Shown: in pieces, positions 23,773 through 31,602 of the stretch
Layout of the letters: every line of letters begins with the position of its first letter
Position numbering within the stretch: position 1 is the stretch's first letter
NCBI GenBank assembly: GCA_937942475.1
Contig: CALDEP010000131.1
Span: 1-35,464 of the forward strand
Reading direction: 5' to 3'
Length of the DNA: 35,464 bases
Source of the DNA: an uncultured Aureispira sp.
Lineage (GTDB): Bacteria; Bacteroidota; Bacteroidia; Chitinophagales; Saprospiraceae
Program-made: the position numbers and the translations under genes
The notes under the pieces: generated by a model
The model's input: the letters and a program-made list of their open reading frames with translations, nothing else
The model's database searches: none
Told to the model about the DNA's origin: nothing

Positions 23773-25320
23773 ATGCTCACATTAATTATATTTTTAGCTT
23801 CCTTTATCTCACTCTCTCTTTGGTTCCTGTTTAAGGACAATAAAGAGTTACGAGGTGTTTTTGGGAAATTATTTTTAGGTTCTTTTGGACTTTATTTAGG
23901 AACAGCTTTGTTTATGCCTGGCGTTGTTTCTTGGTCTACTTTGACGATGAATCTTGCCTTTCTTTTTGGCGCAGGTTTTTTCTTAAATACCTTTAGTAGT
24001 AGCAAAGTAATTTTTATCCCAATGTTAATTTTAATGACCGTGGGCTATTATTGTGGCGTGAAAGGAATTGATTGGTTTCCGTTTGCAAATACAGAATCGA
24101 CTGTCAATACCGTGCAAACGTCTTCTAATATAGATGGTTTAGATCCAGATAGTGAGTTGTTGGTAGAAGTAAGTAATGGGCATCAATTGTCAGAATTACA
24201 AAACATCATTGATAAATACGAGCTAAAATTAGAACCTGCTTTTGCTTTAAAAGATGGCGCTAGTACAGATTTAGATGATTATTATGCAGTGAATATCCCA
24301 ACAGAGCAAATGGCAAATTACGATGCTATTGTAGCCGATTTCAAAGCAAGTAACTTAATTGATCACATTGAAGCCAATGAAGTGTTGTCTTTAGATCCAG
24401 CAGAAACGGTCAGTAAAAACACGCCAACTCGCAAAAAACGTTACACGGCAAATGATCCTGACTTGGGAAAAGTTTGGGGACATGATGCGATGGAAGTAGA
24501 AGCCTTGTATCAACTGTTGGCTACTGAAAAAGTAAAACCTAAGAAAAAAGCAAAAATTGCGATTATTGATACAGGAGTAGATTATAAACACGAAGATTTG
24601 AATACCAATTTTGTGTCTATCTCTGACGAGCACAATACAGATCCTCATGGACATGGAACACATTGTGCAGGAATTGCTGCGGCTGTTTCTAATAATGGCA
24701 TTGGAATCGCTTCTTTTTCTCCAACCAGTGATTTTGTAGAAGTAACCAGCGTGAAAGTGTTTGGAAAATATGGAAATACAACACAACGCACCATTATTAA
24801 TGGAATGTTGTTAGCGGCGGATAATGGCGCAGATGTTTTGTCCATGTCGCTTGGAGGACCTTCTACGGCACAATCACAACGTGCTTACAAGCAAGCGGTT
24901 CAATACGCTAACAAGAAAGGAGGTATTGTAGTCGTTGCTGCTGGAAATGAAAACATTGATGCAAGAAAACGTGCTCCTGCTTCTGTAGATGGAGTGATTA
25001 CGGTTGCTGCTTTAGCACCAGATTTGGATAAGGCGGTGTTTAGTAACGACGTTAGTGGTCTGAAAATGGGAATTGCAGCTCCTGGAGTAGATATTTACTC
25101 AACGATTCCAAATAATAAATACGAATATTTTAACGGAACTTCAATGGCAACGCCTTATGTAGCAGGGCTTTTGGGGCTGATGAAATCTATTCAACCTAAG
25201 TTGACAACACAACAAGCTTATAAGATTTTGAAACAAACAGGGCTAGAAACACGTAACACTAAAGTTACAGGAGCGTTAATCCATCCAGCCAATGCTGTTA
25301 AAAGCTTGTTAAAGAAATAG
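23773..25320 (+). CDS. Membrane-embedded subtilisin-like protease (S8)
   Basis: A 515-residue protease with a complete S8 catalytic domain: Asp266 (IAIIDTGVDYKHEDL), His294 (PHGHGTHCAGIAA), oxyanion Asn392 (VVVAAGNEN), Ser457 (FNGTSMATPYVAG). In front of it, instead of a signal peptide, are about four membrane helices in the first 100 residues (LTLIIFLASFISLSLWFLF, LFLGSFGLYLGTALFMPGVV, LNLAFLFGAGFF-like, VIFIPMLILMTVGYYCGV). A propeptide-like region (about 125-205, ELLVEVSNGHQLSELQNIID) follows and ends in a dibasic/tribasic stretch (TRKKRY). An even number of helices with a short cytoplasmic N-terminus would put the protease on the cytoplasmic side, an odd number in the periplasm; I cannot settle this. 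The downstream lipoprotein gene starts 51 bp later. Confidence 0.93.
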   Translation: MLTLIIFLASFISLSLWFLFKDNKELRGVFGKLFLGSFGLYLGTALFMPGVVSWSTLTMNLAFLFGAGFFLNTFSSSKVIFIPMLILMTVGYYCGVKGIDWFPFANTESTVNTVQTSSNIDGLDPDSELLVEVSNGHQLSELQNIIDKYELKLEPAFALKDGASTDLDDYYAVNIPTEQMANYDAIVADFKASNLIDHIEANEVLSLDPAETVSKNTPTRKKRYTANDPDLGKVWGHDAMEVEALYQLLATEKVKPKKKAKIAIIDTGVDYKHEDLNTNFVSISDEHNTDPHGHGTHCAGIAAAVSNNGIGIASFSPTSDFVEVTSVKVFGKYGNTTQRTIINGMLLAADNGADVLSMSLGGPSTAQSQRAYKQAVQYANKKGGIVVVAAGNENIDARKRAPASVDGVITVAALAPDLDKAVFSNDVSGLKMGIAAPGVDIYSTIPNNKYEYFNGTSMATPYVAGLLGLMKSIQPKLTTQQAYKILKQTGLETRNTKVTGALIHPANAVKSLLKK

Positions 25321-25332
25321 TGATTTTGGCAA

Positions 25333-25340
25333 TATTTTTG
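25333..25340 (+). promoter_or_regulatory. Possible -7 box before the OmpA-like lipoprotein gene
   Basis: TATTTTTG fits the Bacteroidota -7 consensus TAnnTTTG and lies 31 nt before the ATG. A TTG about 25 nt upstream is further away than the usual 19-21 nt, so the match is incomplete. If real, the lipoprotein has its own promoter besides read-through from the protease gene. Confidence 0.3.
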
Positions 25341-25371
25341 CTGTATTATTGATAACTATTAATAAGAAATT

Positions 25372-26325
25372 ATGAAGAACACACTTATATATAACATCAT
25401 TTTAACTTTCTTCTTAGCAAGCTTGCTAATTGGCTGTACAAATGATACGACACAAGTTGTTGCTGCTGATGATAATAGTGTTGTCAATAATGATAATACA
25501 GTAATTGAAAACACGCCATTAGCTAGTACTACTGATGAAGAAATGACTATTTCTGTTCCTCTCCAAGAACACGAAATTCGTCTGGTTCGGGTTAAAAATG
25601 ACCAAAAGCAAGCCAAACTGTCTGATGCGAATGTCAAAGAGTTAGAATCTTGGTGGGATAGTTTGCCAGAACCTTTGCAATCTAAAATTAAGTCGAACGA
25701 AATTGACATCGAAGTGGTTTCTAATATTCGTACCAACGACAAAAAAGATATCAATCCTAGCTTAAATGATTCGCAAATAGAAAAAACAGGCGAAACTTTG
25801 GAGCAAATCATTGGTGCACAAACAGAAATGAAATATACGGTTAGCACCACTTTGATTGATGGTCAAAAAAATCCACAAGAAGGAGAACATGCAACCAACA
25901 TTCGTTTGGTAAAGCAAGTGCCTGTTAAATTGCAAGAATTTACAGCCGACATCTTTCTTAGAGAGAAGAATGTGACCAATGATAATATTAAAACCTTACA
26001 ATATTGGTGGACAAATCTTCCTCAAGATGTTCAAAACAAAATCAAGAGAAGAGAAATCGTTTTAGATGTTGTTTGTCATACGGTAGAGGAAATTGATGGT
26101 GCCGCAGATATGATTGCTGCAGAAGACTTTTCTGCTGTGATGGGAGATGTGCTAAATCGTTTGGTTGGCGTTTACAAGGCTGGTTCTAAAGAGTATTCTT
26201 TGGCGCAGATCAAAACGTCTATTCAAGCAGAAAAAGCAAATGCTAAAAACTTGAAATTGCCTGCTAAGCAGTATGTTAAGATTTCGTTGCGTAAAAATAA
26301 AGCTTTCTTGCCGAATTCTTTGTAA
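25372..26325 (+). CDS. Lipoprotein with two degenerate OmpA-like halves
   Basis: A 317-residue lipoprotein (MKNTLIYNIILTFFLASLLIGC, Cys22). After an Asp/Asn/Thr-rich linker there are two related halves. Each has a helix ending in WW-(D/T)-(S/N)-LP-(E/Q)-x-(L/V)-Q-(S/N)-KIK-x-x-EI, followed by a strand (IDIEVVSNI; VLDVVCHT), a polar loop, a helix (LNDSQIEKTGETLEQIIG; DFSAVMGDVLNRLVG) and a final strand near KYTVSTTLIDG or KQYVKISL. The order strand, loop, helix, strand and the position of the 'GHTD-like' turn recall the OmpA C-terminal domain, but the peptidoglycan-binding Asp and Arg are missing, so I treat the resemblance as inference. It directly follows the membrane subtilisin and may be its partner or substrate. 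Confidence 0.8.
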   Translation: MKNTLIYNIILTFFLASLLIGCTNDTTQVVAADDNSVVNNDNTVIENTPLASTTDEEMTISVPLQEHEIRLVRVKNDQKQAKLSDANVKELESWWDSLPEPLQSKIKSNEIDIEVVSNIRTNDKKDINPSLNDSQIEKTGETLEQIIGAQTEMKYTVSTTLIDGQKNPQEGEHATNIRLVKQVPVKLQEFTADIFLREKNVTNDNIKTLQYWWTNLPQDVQNKIKRREIVLDVVCHTVEEIDGAADMIAAEDFSAVMGDVLNRLVGVYKAGSKEYSLAQIKTSIQAEKANAKNLKLPAKQYVKISLRKNKAFLPNSL

Positions 26326-26391
26326 ATAAGAACTTGGTCTAATATAAAATAGAGTCCCTCAAGAGCATTGTTCTTTTGAGGGACTTTTTTT
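26290..26391 (+). repeat. ~100-bp direct repeat, copy 1 (gene tail plus terminator)
   Basis: This covers the last codons of the OmpA-like lipoprotein (K-A-F-L-P-N-S-L-stop) and its terminator. It matches 26619-26718 with few differences at an offset of 328 bp. Confidence 0.85.
26353..26384 (+). terminator. Terminator of the subtilisin/lipoprotein unit
   Basis: agtccctcaagag pairs with cttttgagggact across a short loop, followed by TTTTTT. It is 28 bp after the lipoprotein stop. A second copy lies at 26681-26712. Confidence 0.9.
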
Positions 26392-26428
26392 GAATGATAT
26401 ACTTGCCTCAACCTAAATTAATTTATAC

Positions 26429-26623
26429 ATGAACAAATTTAGATTTAGTCTAATATTTTTAGCCTCGCTAATGATAATGAATAATTTAATATCATTAGAT
26501 TATAATGACCTAAGTTGGTCGAATAATTCTATGAATTACAAATTACTTCTAAGTATGATTTGCGTAATTGGTAGTATGGTTTTATTGAAAGGTCCTTATA
26601 AAAAAGAGGATCTTATTGTGTAA
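26429..26623 (+). CDS. Small membrane protein between the direct repeats
   Basis: A 64-residue protein with two hydrophobic helices (FSLIFLASLMIMNNLISL and YKLLLSMICVIGSMVLL) separated by a polar Asp/Asn/Ser loop, ending KGPYKKEDLIV. I recognise no family. It lies entirely between the two copies of the ~100-bp repeat, and its stop codon is in frame with, and directly upstream of, the relic lipoprotein tail codons of copy 2. Its ATG follows copy 1's terminator by 45 bp, so it should have its own promoter. Coding status is likely but rests on composition alone. Confidence 0.55.
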   Translation: MNKFRFSLIFLASLMIMNNLISLDYNDLSWSNNSMNYKLLLSMICVIGSMVLLKGPYKKEDLIV

Positions 26624-26718
26624 AAAAAAGCTTTCTTGTCGAATTCTTTGTAAATAAGAGCTTGGTGTAATCTAGGATAGAGTCCCTCAAGAGCATTGTT
26701 CTTTTGAGGAACTTTTTT
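26619..26718 (+). repeat. ~100-bp direct repeat, copy 2
   Basis: The second copy of 26290-26391, with the same terminator hairpin (agtccctcaagag at 26681, right arm with one change, gaggaact) and the same word aaagctttcttg at 26627. It encloses the relic tail codons annotated separately. Confidence 0.85.
26624..26653 (+). pseudogene. Relic 3' tail of a lipoprotein gene copy
   Basis: Inside repeat copy 2 the codons read K-K-A-F-L-S-N-S-L-stop, against K-A-F-L-P-N-S-L-stop at the true end of the upstream lipoprotein gene. The rest of that second gene copy is absent, so this is all that remains of a duplicated gene tail, now serving at most as the 3' end of the small membrane protein transcript. 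Confidence 0.7.
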
Positions 26719-26774
26719 GTATAGTATTTGGGTATCGTCAAGACAAAACTTATCCTAAAATAATAGTTTTAAAT

Positions 26775-27125
26775 ATGAATTTGATCAAAAATACAGAAAT
26801 CAAAAAGCTTTATGACAGTTTAGAAGACAGTATGATGGATTACTTATCCAGTACAACCTCTTATACTAAAAAGGATGTCAAAAAAAGTATGAAAATCATA
26901 GATTTCTACCTAAGAGAAATAGAGTGCGCTACAATAAGAGAAGAAGGATTATTTGCTGTAGAAAAAACAGTTAAAATGTTAAATCTACTGAATAAAGATT
27001 GTTATCATGAGCTAATAGAAACATACCAAAGAGATTGTATAGCTCAATTAATGAATCTAACAGCTGTAGAAAAAGGTTTTAATGATAAAAATGAAGATTT
27101 AACAGAAAAATGGAGAAAATGGTAA
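26775..27125 (+). CDS. Small helical protein, unknown function
   Basis: A 116-residue soluble, mostly helical protein (MNLIKNTEIKKLYDSLEDSM at the start; KKDVKKSMKIIDFYLREIEC; FAVEKTVKMLNLLNKDCYHE; ending DLTEKWRKW). The charged helices and the terminal T-E-x-W-R-x-W motif remind me of small stand-alone proteins of Bacteroidota that occur beside toxin or surface-protein genes and may act as immunity-type partners, but I cannot name a family and no toxin gene is adjacent. It has its own ATG 57 bp after repeat copy 2, no signal peptide and no clear terminator. Confidence 0.65.
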   Translation: MNLIKNTEIKKLYDSLEDSMMDYLSSTTSYTKKDVKKSMKIIDFYLREIECATIREEGLFAVEKTVKMLNLLNKDCYHELIETYQRDCIAQLMNLTAVEKGFNDKNEDLTEKWRKW

Positions 27126-27227
27126 ATTATAATTCTAAAAAGAAAGCCATTTTTTAATCATTTTATTGTCTAGTCCTAATATTTAAGGAGAAGTGAAATT
27201 TACCTTTCGAACTGCATAGATACAGCT

Positions 27228-27387
27228 TAAGTAGATGGACAAAAGTAATTAACATTAAATTGGGCATCTTTTGTCCGCTATCTTCCTTGAAAAGCCTCGC
27301 TTTAGCCCGCTAAAGCTACGTTTTACAAGTCGTTAGCAAAAAAAATATACGCCAATTTTTAAGCTACTAATTTTGTCCATCTACTTA
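27228..27387. mobile_element. MITE-like element with GGACAAAA ends, copy C
   Basis: A 160-bp element with exact 17-bp terminal inverted repeats taagtagatggacaaaa (27228-27244 and complement at 27371-27387), and a short internal palindrome gctttagc/gctaaagc (27299-27316). Its end shares GTA-N-A-(T)-GGACAAAA with the elements at 5503 and 11988 but its interior is different, so it is a related yet distinct subfamily. It ends 16 bp before the ATG of the GH113-like gene. No ORF. Confidence 0.75.
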
Positions 27388-27403
27388 CAAGCAAGAATTA
27401 AAA

Positions 27404-28504
27404 ATGAAAAATAATACCATTCGTCGTTTTACTTTTTCAATCGTTTTGCCTTTTGGATTATTCTTTTTTATTTTTTCACAATGGGATATTTTTAAGAAGA
27501 ATTTTGAGAGTCAGTTAAATACAGAAATAGAAATACCTGATTTAATAGAAGTGGATGAAAAGCAAAAGGGAGCGCATGTCTTTGGTCTCATTGATTCAGC
27601 AAATTATGCGTCTTTAAGTCAACATAATTTTGAGTGGATTACTTTAGTCCCTTGGGGCAGTCAAGAAAACTGTACTAGTCCTATTGTAGAACATCATTAT
27701 GGAGATAGTTTGCGTACATTAAGAAGCGATTCTAATTGGGTAAAACGCATAGAGGCAGCGCATACGGCTGGTTTTAAAGTCTTTTTCAAGCCACATGTTT
27801 GGATCGATTATCCTGAAGAGGGAAAGTGGCGTTCTGACATTTTTCCAAAAAATGAAGAGGACTGGCAATTGTGGAAAGAGAGTTATCGAGATTTTATCTT
27901 ACGTTATGCAAAAATAGCAGAACAAACCAAGGCGGAAATGTTTTGTATTGGTACAGAATTCTCCCTATTAACAGCTGAAAAATCCTCTTTCTGGGAAGGT
28001 CTTATAGGAGAAGTTCGAGCTATTTATTCTGGAGAAATAACTTATGCCGCCAATTGGTACAATGAGTTTGAAAAAATAACTTTTTGGGATAAATTAGATT
28101 TTATTGGCATTCAAGCCTATTTTCCTTTGGTAGAAAACAACTACCCAAGTGTCGAACAAATTTCAAAAGGTTGGAAAAAGCATTTGCTTAATATAGAGAC
28201 CATTCATAAAAAATACAAACGAAAGGTTCTTTTTACCGAAATGGGCTATAAAAGTACCGCCGATAGTGCCATTAAGCCTTGGGAATGGATTCAAAGTGCT
28301 AATCTAGACCGTTTTTTTTCTGCTGAAACGCAAGCCAATTGTTATGGAGCTTTTTTTAATACGGTTTGGAAGAAAAAGTGGTTTGCAGGGGTTCATATTT
28401 GGGAATTGAGAGGCGATTATGTGGAAAATAAAGCGTATGAAAATTTGAATTTTACGCCTCAAGGCAAGCTTGTAGAGGCTGTTATAGCAAAAGGCTTTGA
28501 ATAG
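27404..28504 (+). CDS. GH113-like glycoside hydrolase with N-terminal membrane anchor
   Basis: A 366-residue TIM-barrel protein resembling family GH113 (beta-1,4-mannanases and relatives). Family-type strings are WITLVPWG (about 78-85), AAHTAGFKVFFKPHVWID, the acid/base site MFCIGTEFS (Glu185), LDFIGIQAYFPL, the nucleophile site KVLFTEMGYKS (Glu279) and the C-terminal AGVHIWEL. Both catalytic glutamates are present. The N-terminus (basic NNTIRR, then FSIVLPFGLFFFIFSQW) is a signal anchor rather than a cleaved peptide, so the enzyme should face the periplasm. Mannan-type activity is the family norm but the substrate here is not shown. No polysaccharide-utilisation genes adjoin it, so a housekeeping or cell-wall role is possible. 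Confidence 0.85.
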   Translation: MKNNTIRRFTFSIVLPFGLFFFIFSQWDIFKKNFESQLNTEIEIPDLIEVDEKQKGAHVFGLIDSANYASLSQHNFEWITLVPWGSQENCTSPIVEHHYGDSLRTLRSDSNWVKRIEAAHTAGFKVFFKPHVWIDYPEEGKWRSDIFPKNEEDWQLWKESYRDFILRYAKIAEQTKAEMFCIGTEFSLLTAEKSSFWEGLIGEVRAIYSGEITYAANWYNEFEKITFWDKLDFIGIQAYFPLVENNYPSVEQISKGWKKHLLNIETIHKKYKRKVLFTEMGYKSTADSAIKPWEWIQSANLDRFFSAETQANCYGAFFNTVWKKKWFAGVHIWELRGDYVENKAYENLNFTPQGKLVEAVIAKGFE

Positions 28505-28520
28505 GAATTAACACTCCTCC

Positions 28521-30410
28521 TCACAAACGCAAGCCAATACCCAATTCAACTTGCTGCCAAGGCATCGCCCGATTGCTAACCACTTGATAATCTTCCCCAA
28601 ATAAATTGTTGATTTGAATATAAAAACTAGCCACTGCTTTTTTGAAATTGACCGTTTGACTCAAACGAAGATGGCCGACATGAAACAAAGGCAAGATTTC
28701 TGTATTGAGATTATCAACATAACGTAGCGAAGTTAAGCTGTGTTGATACAACAAACTAGTTTGGTGGAACTGAATTTGTACCTGAGCATTGGCATTGTGT
28801 TCAGGCGTATAAATGAGCTGTTTGCCAATCGTAGATTGTTCTGAACCTTTGGTTCGAGTACTTTTGGTGAAGGCATAATTTAGCCCTGTGTTTAATTGCC
28901 ATTTTTTCCATTTCACCTTTCCTTGAAGATTGACTTCCAAACCTCTAGCCCAAACCTGTTCTACATTGCTTGGACGCCATAAACCAGCCGTATTGGGCGA
29001 CCATAGAATCCAGTCGTTAATTAAATTACAAAAGCCAGTTAGGCTTGTTTTTATACTATATTTTTTGAATAAGAAAGGGAGGCTAATGCCCAATTCACTG
29101 TTCCAGCTGTATTCAGGCTTTAGATTACTATTCCCTAAAGTATTCCAATAGAGATCATTAAAGGTTGGTAGGCGATAATTGTGGGATAGGTGTAGATTGA
29201 GTTGAAACTGCTCGTAGAATTTCCATACAGCACCCAAAGAAGCAGCAGGAGTGATGAATTTTCCATTGACCAATTCTTCTCTGATAGAAAAAGTGCCGCT
29301 CCATTTTTTTTGAGGGCTGGCTAATTTATAAGCGGCAAAAAGAGACAAACGATGTTGTTGTGGATCTTGGGCATAGCCTCCAGAAACGGCTTTAAAAAAG
29401 CTGTAATTGAGACCAAAATTAAAATGATGATAATCGTTTAAATACCATTTATTTTCAACTTCTGTAATGGAACTTAGAATTTTACTGAGCGAATTAACGG
29501 CATCGTTTTGAAAGTGTAAGGATTCTAAAAAAAGTGCCGAACGTGCTTTCCAAATTTGTGCCCCAAAATAGGTTTTCCAATGCGCTACTAGACGAAGTGA
29601 TGCATCTTTTTGAAAATCATTGCTAGTACTTAATAATAGAGGCGGAGGGATTTGGCGTTTGCTATCTTGATACCAAGCTTTGAGCCCAAATTGATGTTTT
29701 TTTACTTTGAAGTTATGCTCTTGCAAAAGCCCCCATTGCTGCAAACGAGCATTGGTTTGTTCTTTGATGGGTTTGGGAAAACCAAAGGCATTAATGTCTT
29801 TAAAGAGATAATTATTTTTGGCATTATGATAAAAAGAACGCACGCTGCCTGAATACCAAGCGTTGCTGTAGGTTAATTTTAACTGTTGCCCAAAGTCTTC
29901 AAAACTACCTCCATGTACATTTCCTTCGAAATGCCAACCTTTTCCAAACTTAGATTTTGTTCCCAAATGCAAAGCGCCACCAATAGAACTGTTGCCAAAT
30001 AAGGCAGATTCTCCACCATATTGAATGTCAACATAATCAACAAAAATAGTTGGCAACAAAGAAATATCAGCCTGCCCCAACATAGGGCTTTGAATGTTAA
30101 ACCCTTCCCACAAAACAGCGGTATGACTGGCGCCACCACCACGCCCAGAAAGGCTGCTAATCCCGCTAGGACCATAGTTTTTAACAAAAAAAGTGCTTTC
30201 TAATTGAAGTACTTGCGCCAAATTTCGACTGCTGTACTTTTTTAGTTCAGCCTCTCCCAAAGAGGTCGTATTATGCCCTAAACCAAAGGCTGGCAATCGG
30301 CTTTTTTCTAAGACAATGGTATCGCTATGATCGGTCAAGATAGTACTATCTTGTTGACTGTAAATTGGTTGTGTAAGGTATAGTATGAATAGAATTAAGT
30401 AGCATTTCAT
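28521..30410 (-). CDS. TonB-dependent outer-membrane receptor
   Basis: A 629-residue receptor if begun at ATG 30410 (MKCYLILFILYLTQPIYSQQ, a good signal peptide); the open frame extends 7 codons further to a less suitable start at 30431. The plug domain is clear (about 40-145): LAQVLQLESTFFVKNYGPSG, ISSLSGRGGGASHTAVLWEGF, VDIQYGGESALFGNSSIGG. The rest is alternating beta strands of the 22-strand barrel, ending VELGIGLRL. No carboxypeptidase-like N-terminal domain is present, so it is not a SusC. The plug style and size are nearest BtuB/colicin-receptor types; cobalamin or a small siderophore-like ligand is possible but unproven. A DUF4249 lipoprotein gene precedes it in the same direction with 74 bp between them, so they are probably one operon. 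Confidence 0.93.
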   Translation of the reverse strand: MKCYLILFILYLTQPIYSQQDSTILTDHSDTIVLEKSRLPAFGLGHNTTSLGEAELKKYSSRNLAQVLQLESTFFVKNYGPSGISSLSGRGGGASHTAVLWEGFNIQSPMLGQADISLLPTIFVDYVDIQYGGESALFGNSSIGGALHLGTKSKFGKGWHFEGNVHGGSFEDFGQQLKLTYSNAWYSGSVRSFYHNAKNNYLFKDINAFGFPKPIKEQTNARLQQWGLLQEHNFKVKKHQFGLKAWYQDSKRQIPPPLLLSTSNDFQKDASLRLVAHWKTYFGAQIWKARSALFLESLHFQNDAVNSLSKILSSITEVENKWYLNDYHHFNFGLNYSFFKAVSGGYAQDPQQHRLSLFAAYKLASPQKKWSGTFSIREELVNGKFITPAASLGAVWKFYEQFQLNLHLSHNYRLPTFNDLYWNTLGNSNLKPEYSWNSELGISLPFLFKKYSIKTSLTGFCNLINDWILWSPNTAGLWRPSNVEQVWARGLEVNLQGKVKWKKWQLNTGLNYAFTKSTRTKGSEQSTIGKQLIYTPEHNANAQVQIQFHQTSLLYQHSLTSLRYVDNLNTEILPLFHVGHLRLSQTVNFKKAVASFYIQINNLFGEDYQVVSNRAMPWQQVELGIGLRL

Positions 30411-30484
30411 TCCCTTGAGTTTTGTAGCCACAAAATTAAGGATTTTATAGAAGCTTTTACATTATTTCTCCTTCCTTATTACTC

Positions 30485-31468
30485 TTATTCAGGAATATCC
30501 AAGGTATACTCATTATAAGAACTACCCCCCCAAATGCCTAAACCACCTTTGATATTGGACTCAATACGGGTATAAGTTCCAAAAGGACCTTGTGAGCCTG
30601 TATTGTATTCCAAGGTTTGCCAAAATCGAAAATGGGAGTAATCAAGATTGGAAGCACGAAAGGTGACTTGATCGCCTCTCCAAAAATAACCAAAGGTATT
30701 AAAGTCAAAGTCGCTGAAAGGATCCTGCCCTCGAATGACCGAAAAACTAAAGGCTTGTCCTTCAAAAATCTTATCATTACTAACCGAACCATTGGTTCCT
30801 TGTGTGCTAGATGGATAGAAAGACTCCTCATTGCGTTGAGAGAAACTTCTGTAATAATTAGGACCAATAGGGTCTCTAAAATGAGCAACCACTTCTACCA
30901 AAGAGTCGTTGGCAGGGTAACTTGGATGATTTCTATAACTTAGGGAATCTATGAGGACGCCATAAGGAATCGTTGTTGTTGCTGTGACGGTATCAAAATC
31001 ATCGGCTATGATTTCCAAGTCGTAGGTTCCGCCTTCTCGAACGTCAATTCCTAAACCAACAATGCCTAAAAGGTCGGTGTAAATACAAACATCAAAGCCT
31101 GTAGAATCCAAATTAATATTGGGAATCCCAATGGCTTGAAGAATCGCATCTCTCAAAACTGGGGGCAAGGCTTGCAAATCACTCACGCAGAGTTCTTGTA
31201 ATTGGACTTTATTATTACCATCAGAAATACTAACTTCGGCATTATGAATAAAGATATCTGTCAAAATATCACTGCCGATACTAGAAGAATATTCAATACT
31301 CTTGGTTAGAATCACATAGGGCGGCAGAGCACCTGATCCTTTGGTGATATATCCTTCAACGACCATTTCGGGACCATCATAGGTGGTTTCTGGAGTGAAT
31401 TCTTTTTCGCAAGCTGTTATTAATATGAATAGCAAAAAGGAAATGCTTAACGCAGATGTAATTTTCAT
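30485..31468 (-). CDS. DUF4249-family lipoprotein
   Basis: A 327-residue lipoprotein (MKITSALSISFLLFILITAC, Cys20) of the DUF4249 family, typified by TYDGPEMVVEGYITKGSGAL and PPYVILTKSIEYSS near the start and a beta-rich C-terminal part (DQVTFRASNLDYSHFRFWQT). DUF4249 proteins in Bacteroidota usually lie next to a TonB receptor gene and are thought to be surface partners of it, with the receptor more often upstream; here the lipoprotein gene comes first. Start chosen by signal peptide. Confidence 0.88.
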   Translation of the reverse strand: MKITSALSISFLLFILITACEKEFTPETTYDGPEMVVEGYITKGSGALPPYVILTKSIEYSSSIGSDILTDIFIHNAEVSISDGNNKVQLQELCVSDLQALPPVLRDAILQAIGIPNINLDSTGFDVCIYTDLLGIVGLGIDVREGGTYDLEIIADDFDTVTATTTIPYGVLIDSLSYRNHPSYPANDSLVEVVAHFRDPIGPNYYRSFSQRNEESFYPSSTQGTNGSVSNDKIFEGQAFSFSVIRGQDPFSDFDFNTFGYFWRGDQVTFRASNLDYSHFRFWQTLEYNTGSQGPFGTYTRIESNIKGGLGIWGGSSYNEYTLDIPE

Positions 31469-31602
31469 TGAAATGATTTAAATTGAATAGAGATGCTGTA
31501 CAAAATTAATGCTTTTAGAGCAGATTTGTTTAGTCTATGGTGTTAATATTAAAAGAATTAACTATTGCACCACAAAAAAAGAAGGACACTAATATCAATT
31601 GC

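Noticed and set aside
24391-24786. 131-codon antisense frame within the membrane subtilisin gene
   Set aside because: A shadow of the conserved S8 catalytic region; its sequence is rich in Cys, Ser, Ile and Phe with no domain character.
30411-31602. Cobalamin riboswitch upstream of the TonB receptor operon
   Set aside because: I looked for a large structured leader in the spacers at 30411-30484 and 31469-31602 and found neither the length nor a B12-box-like conserved word.
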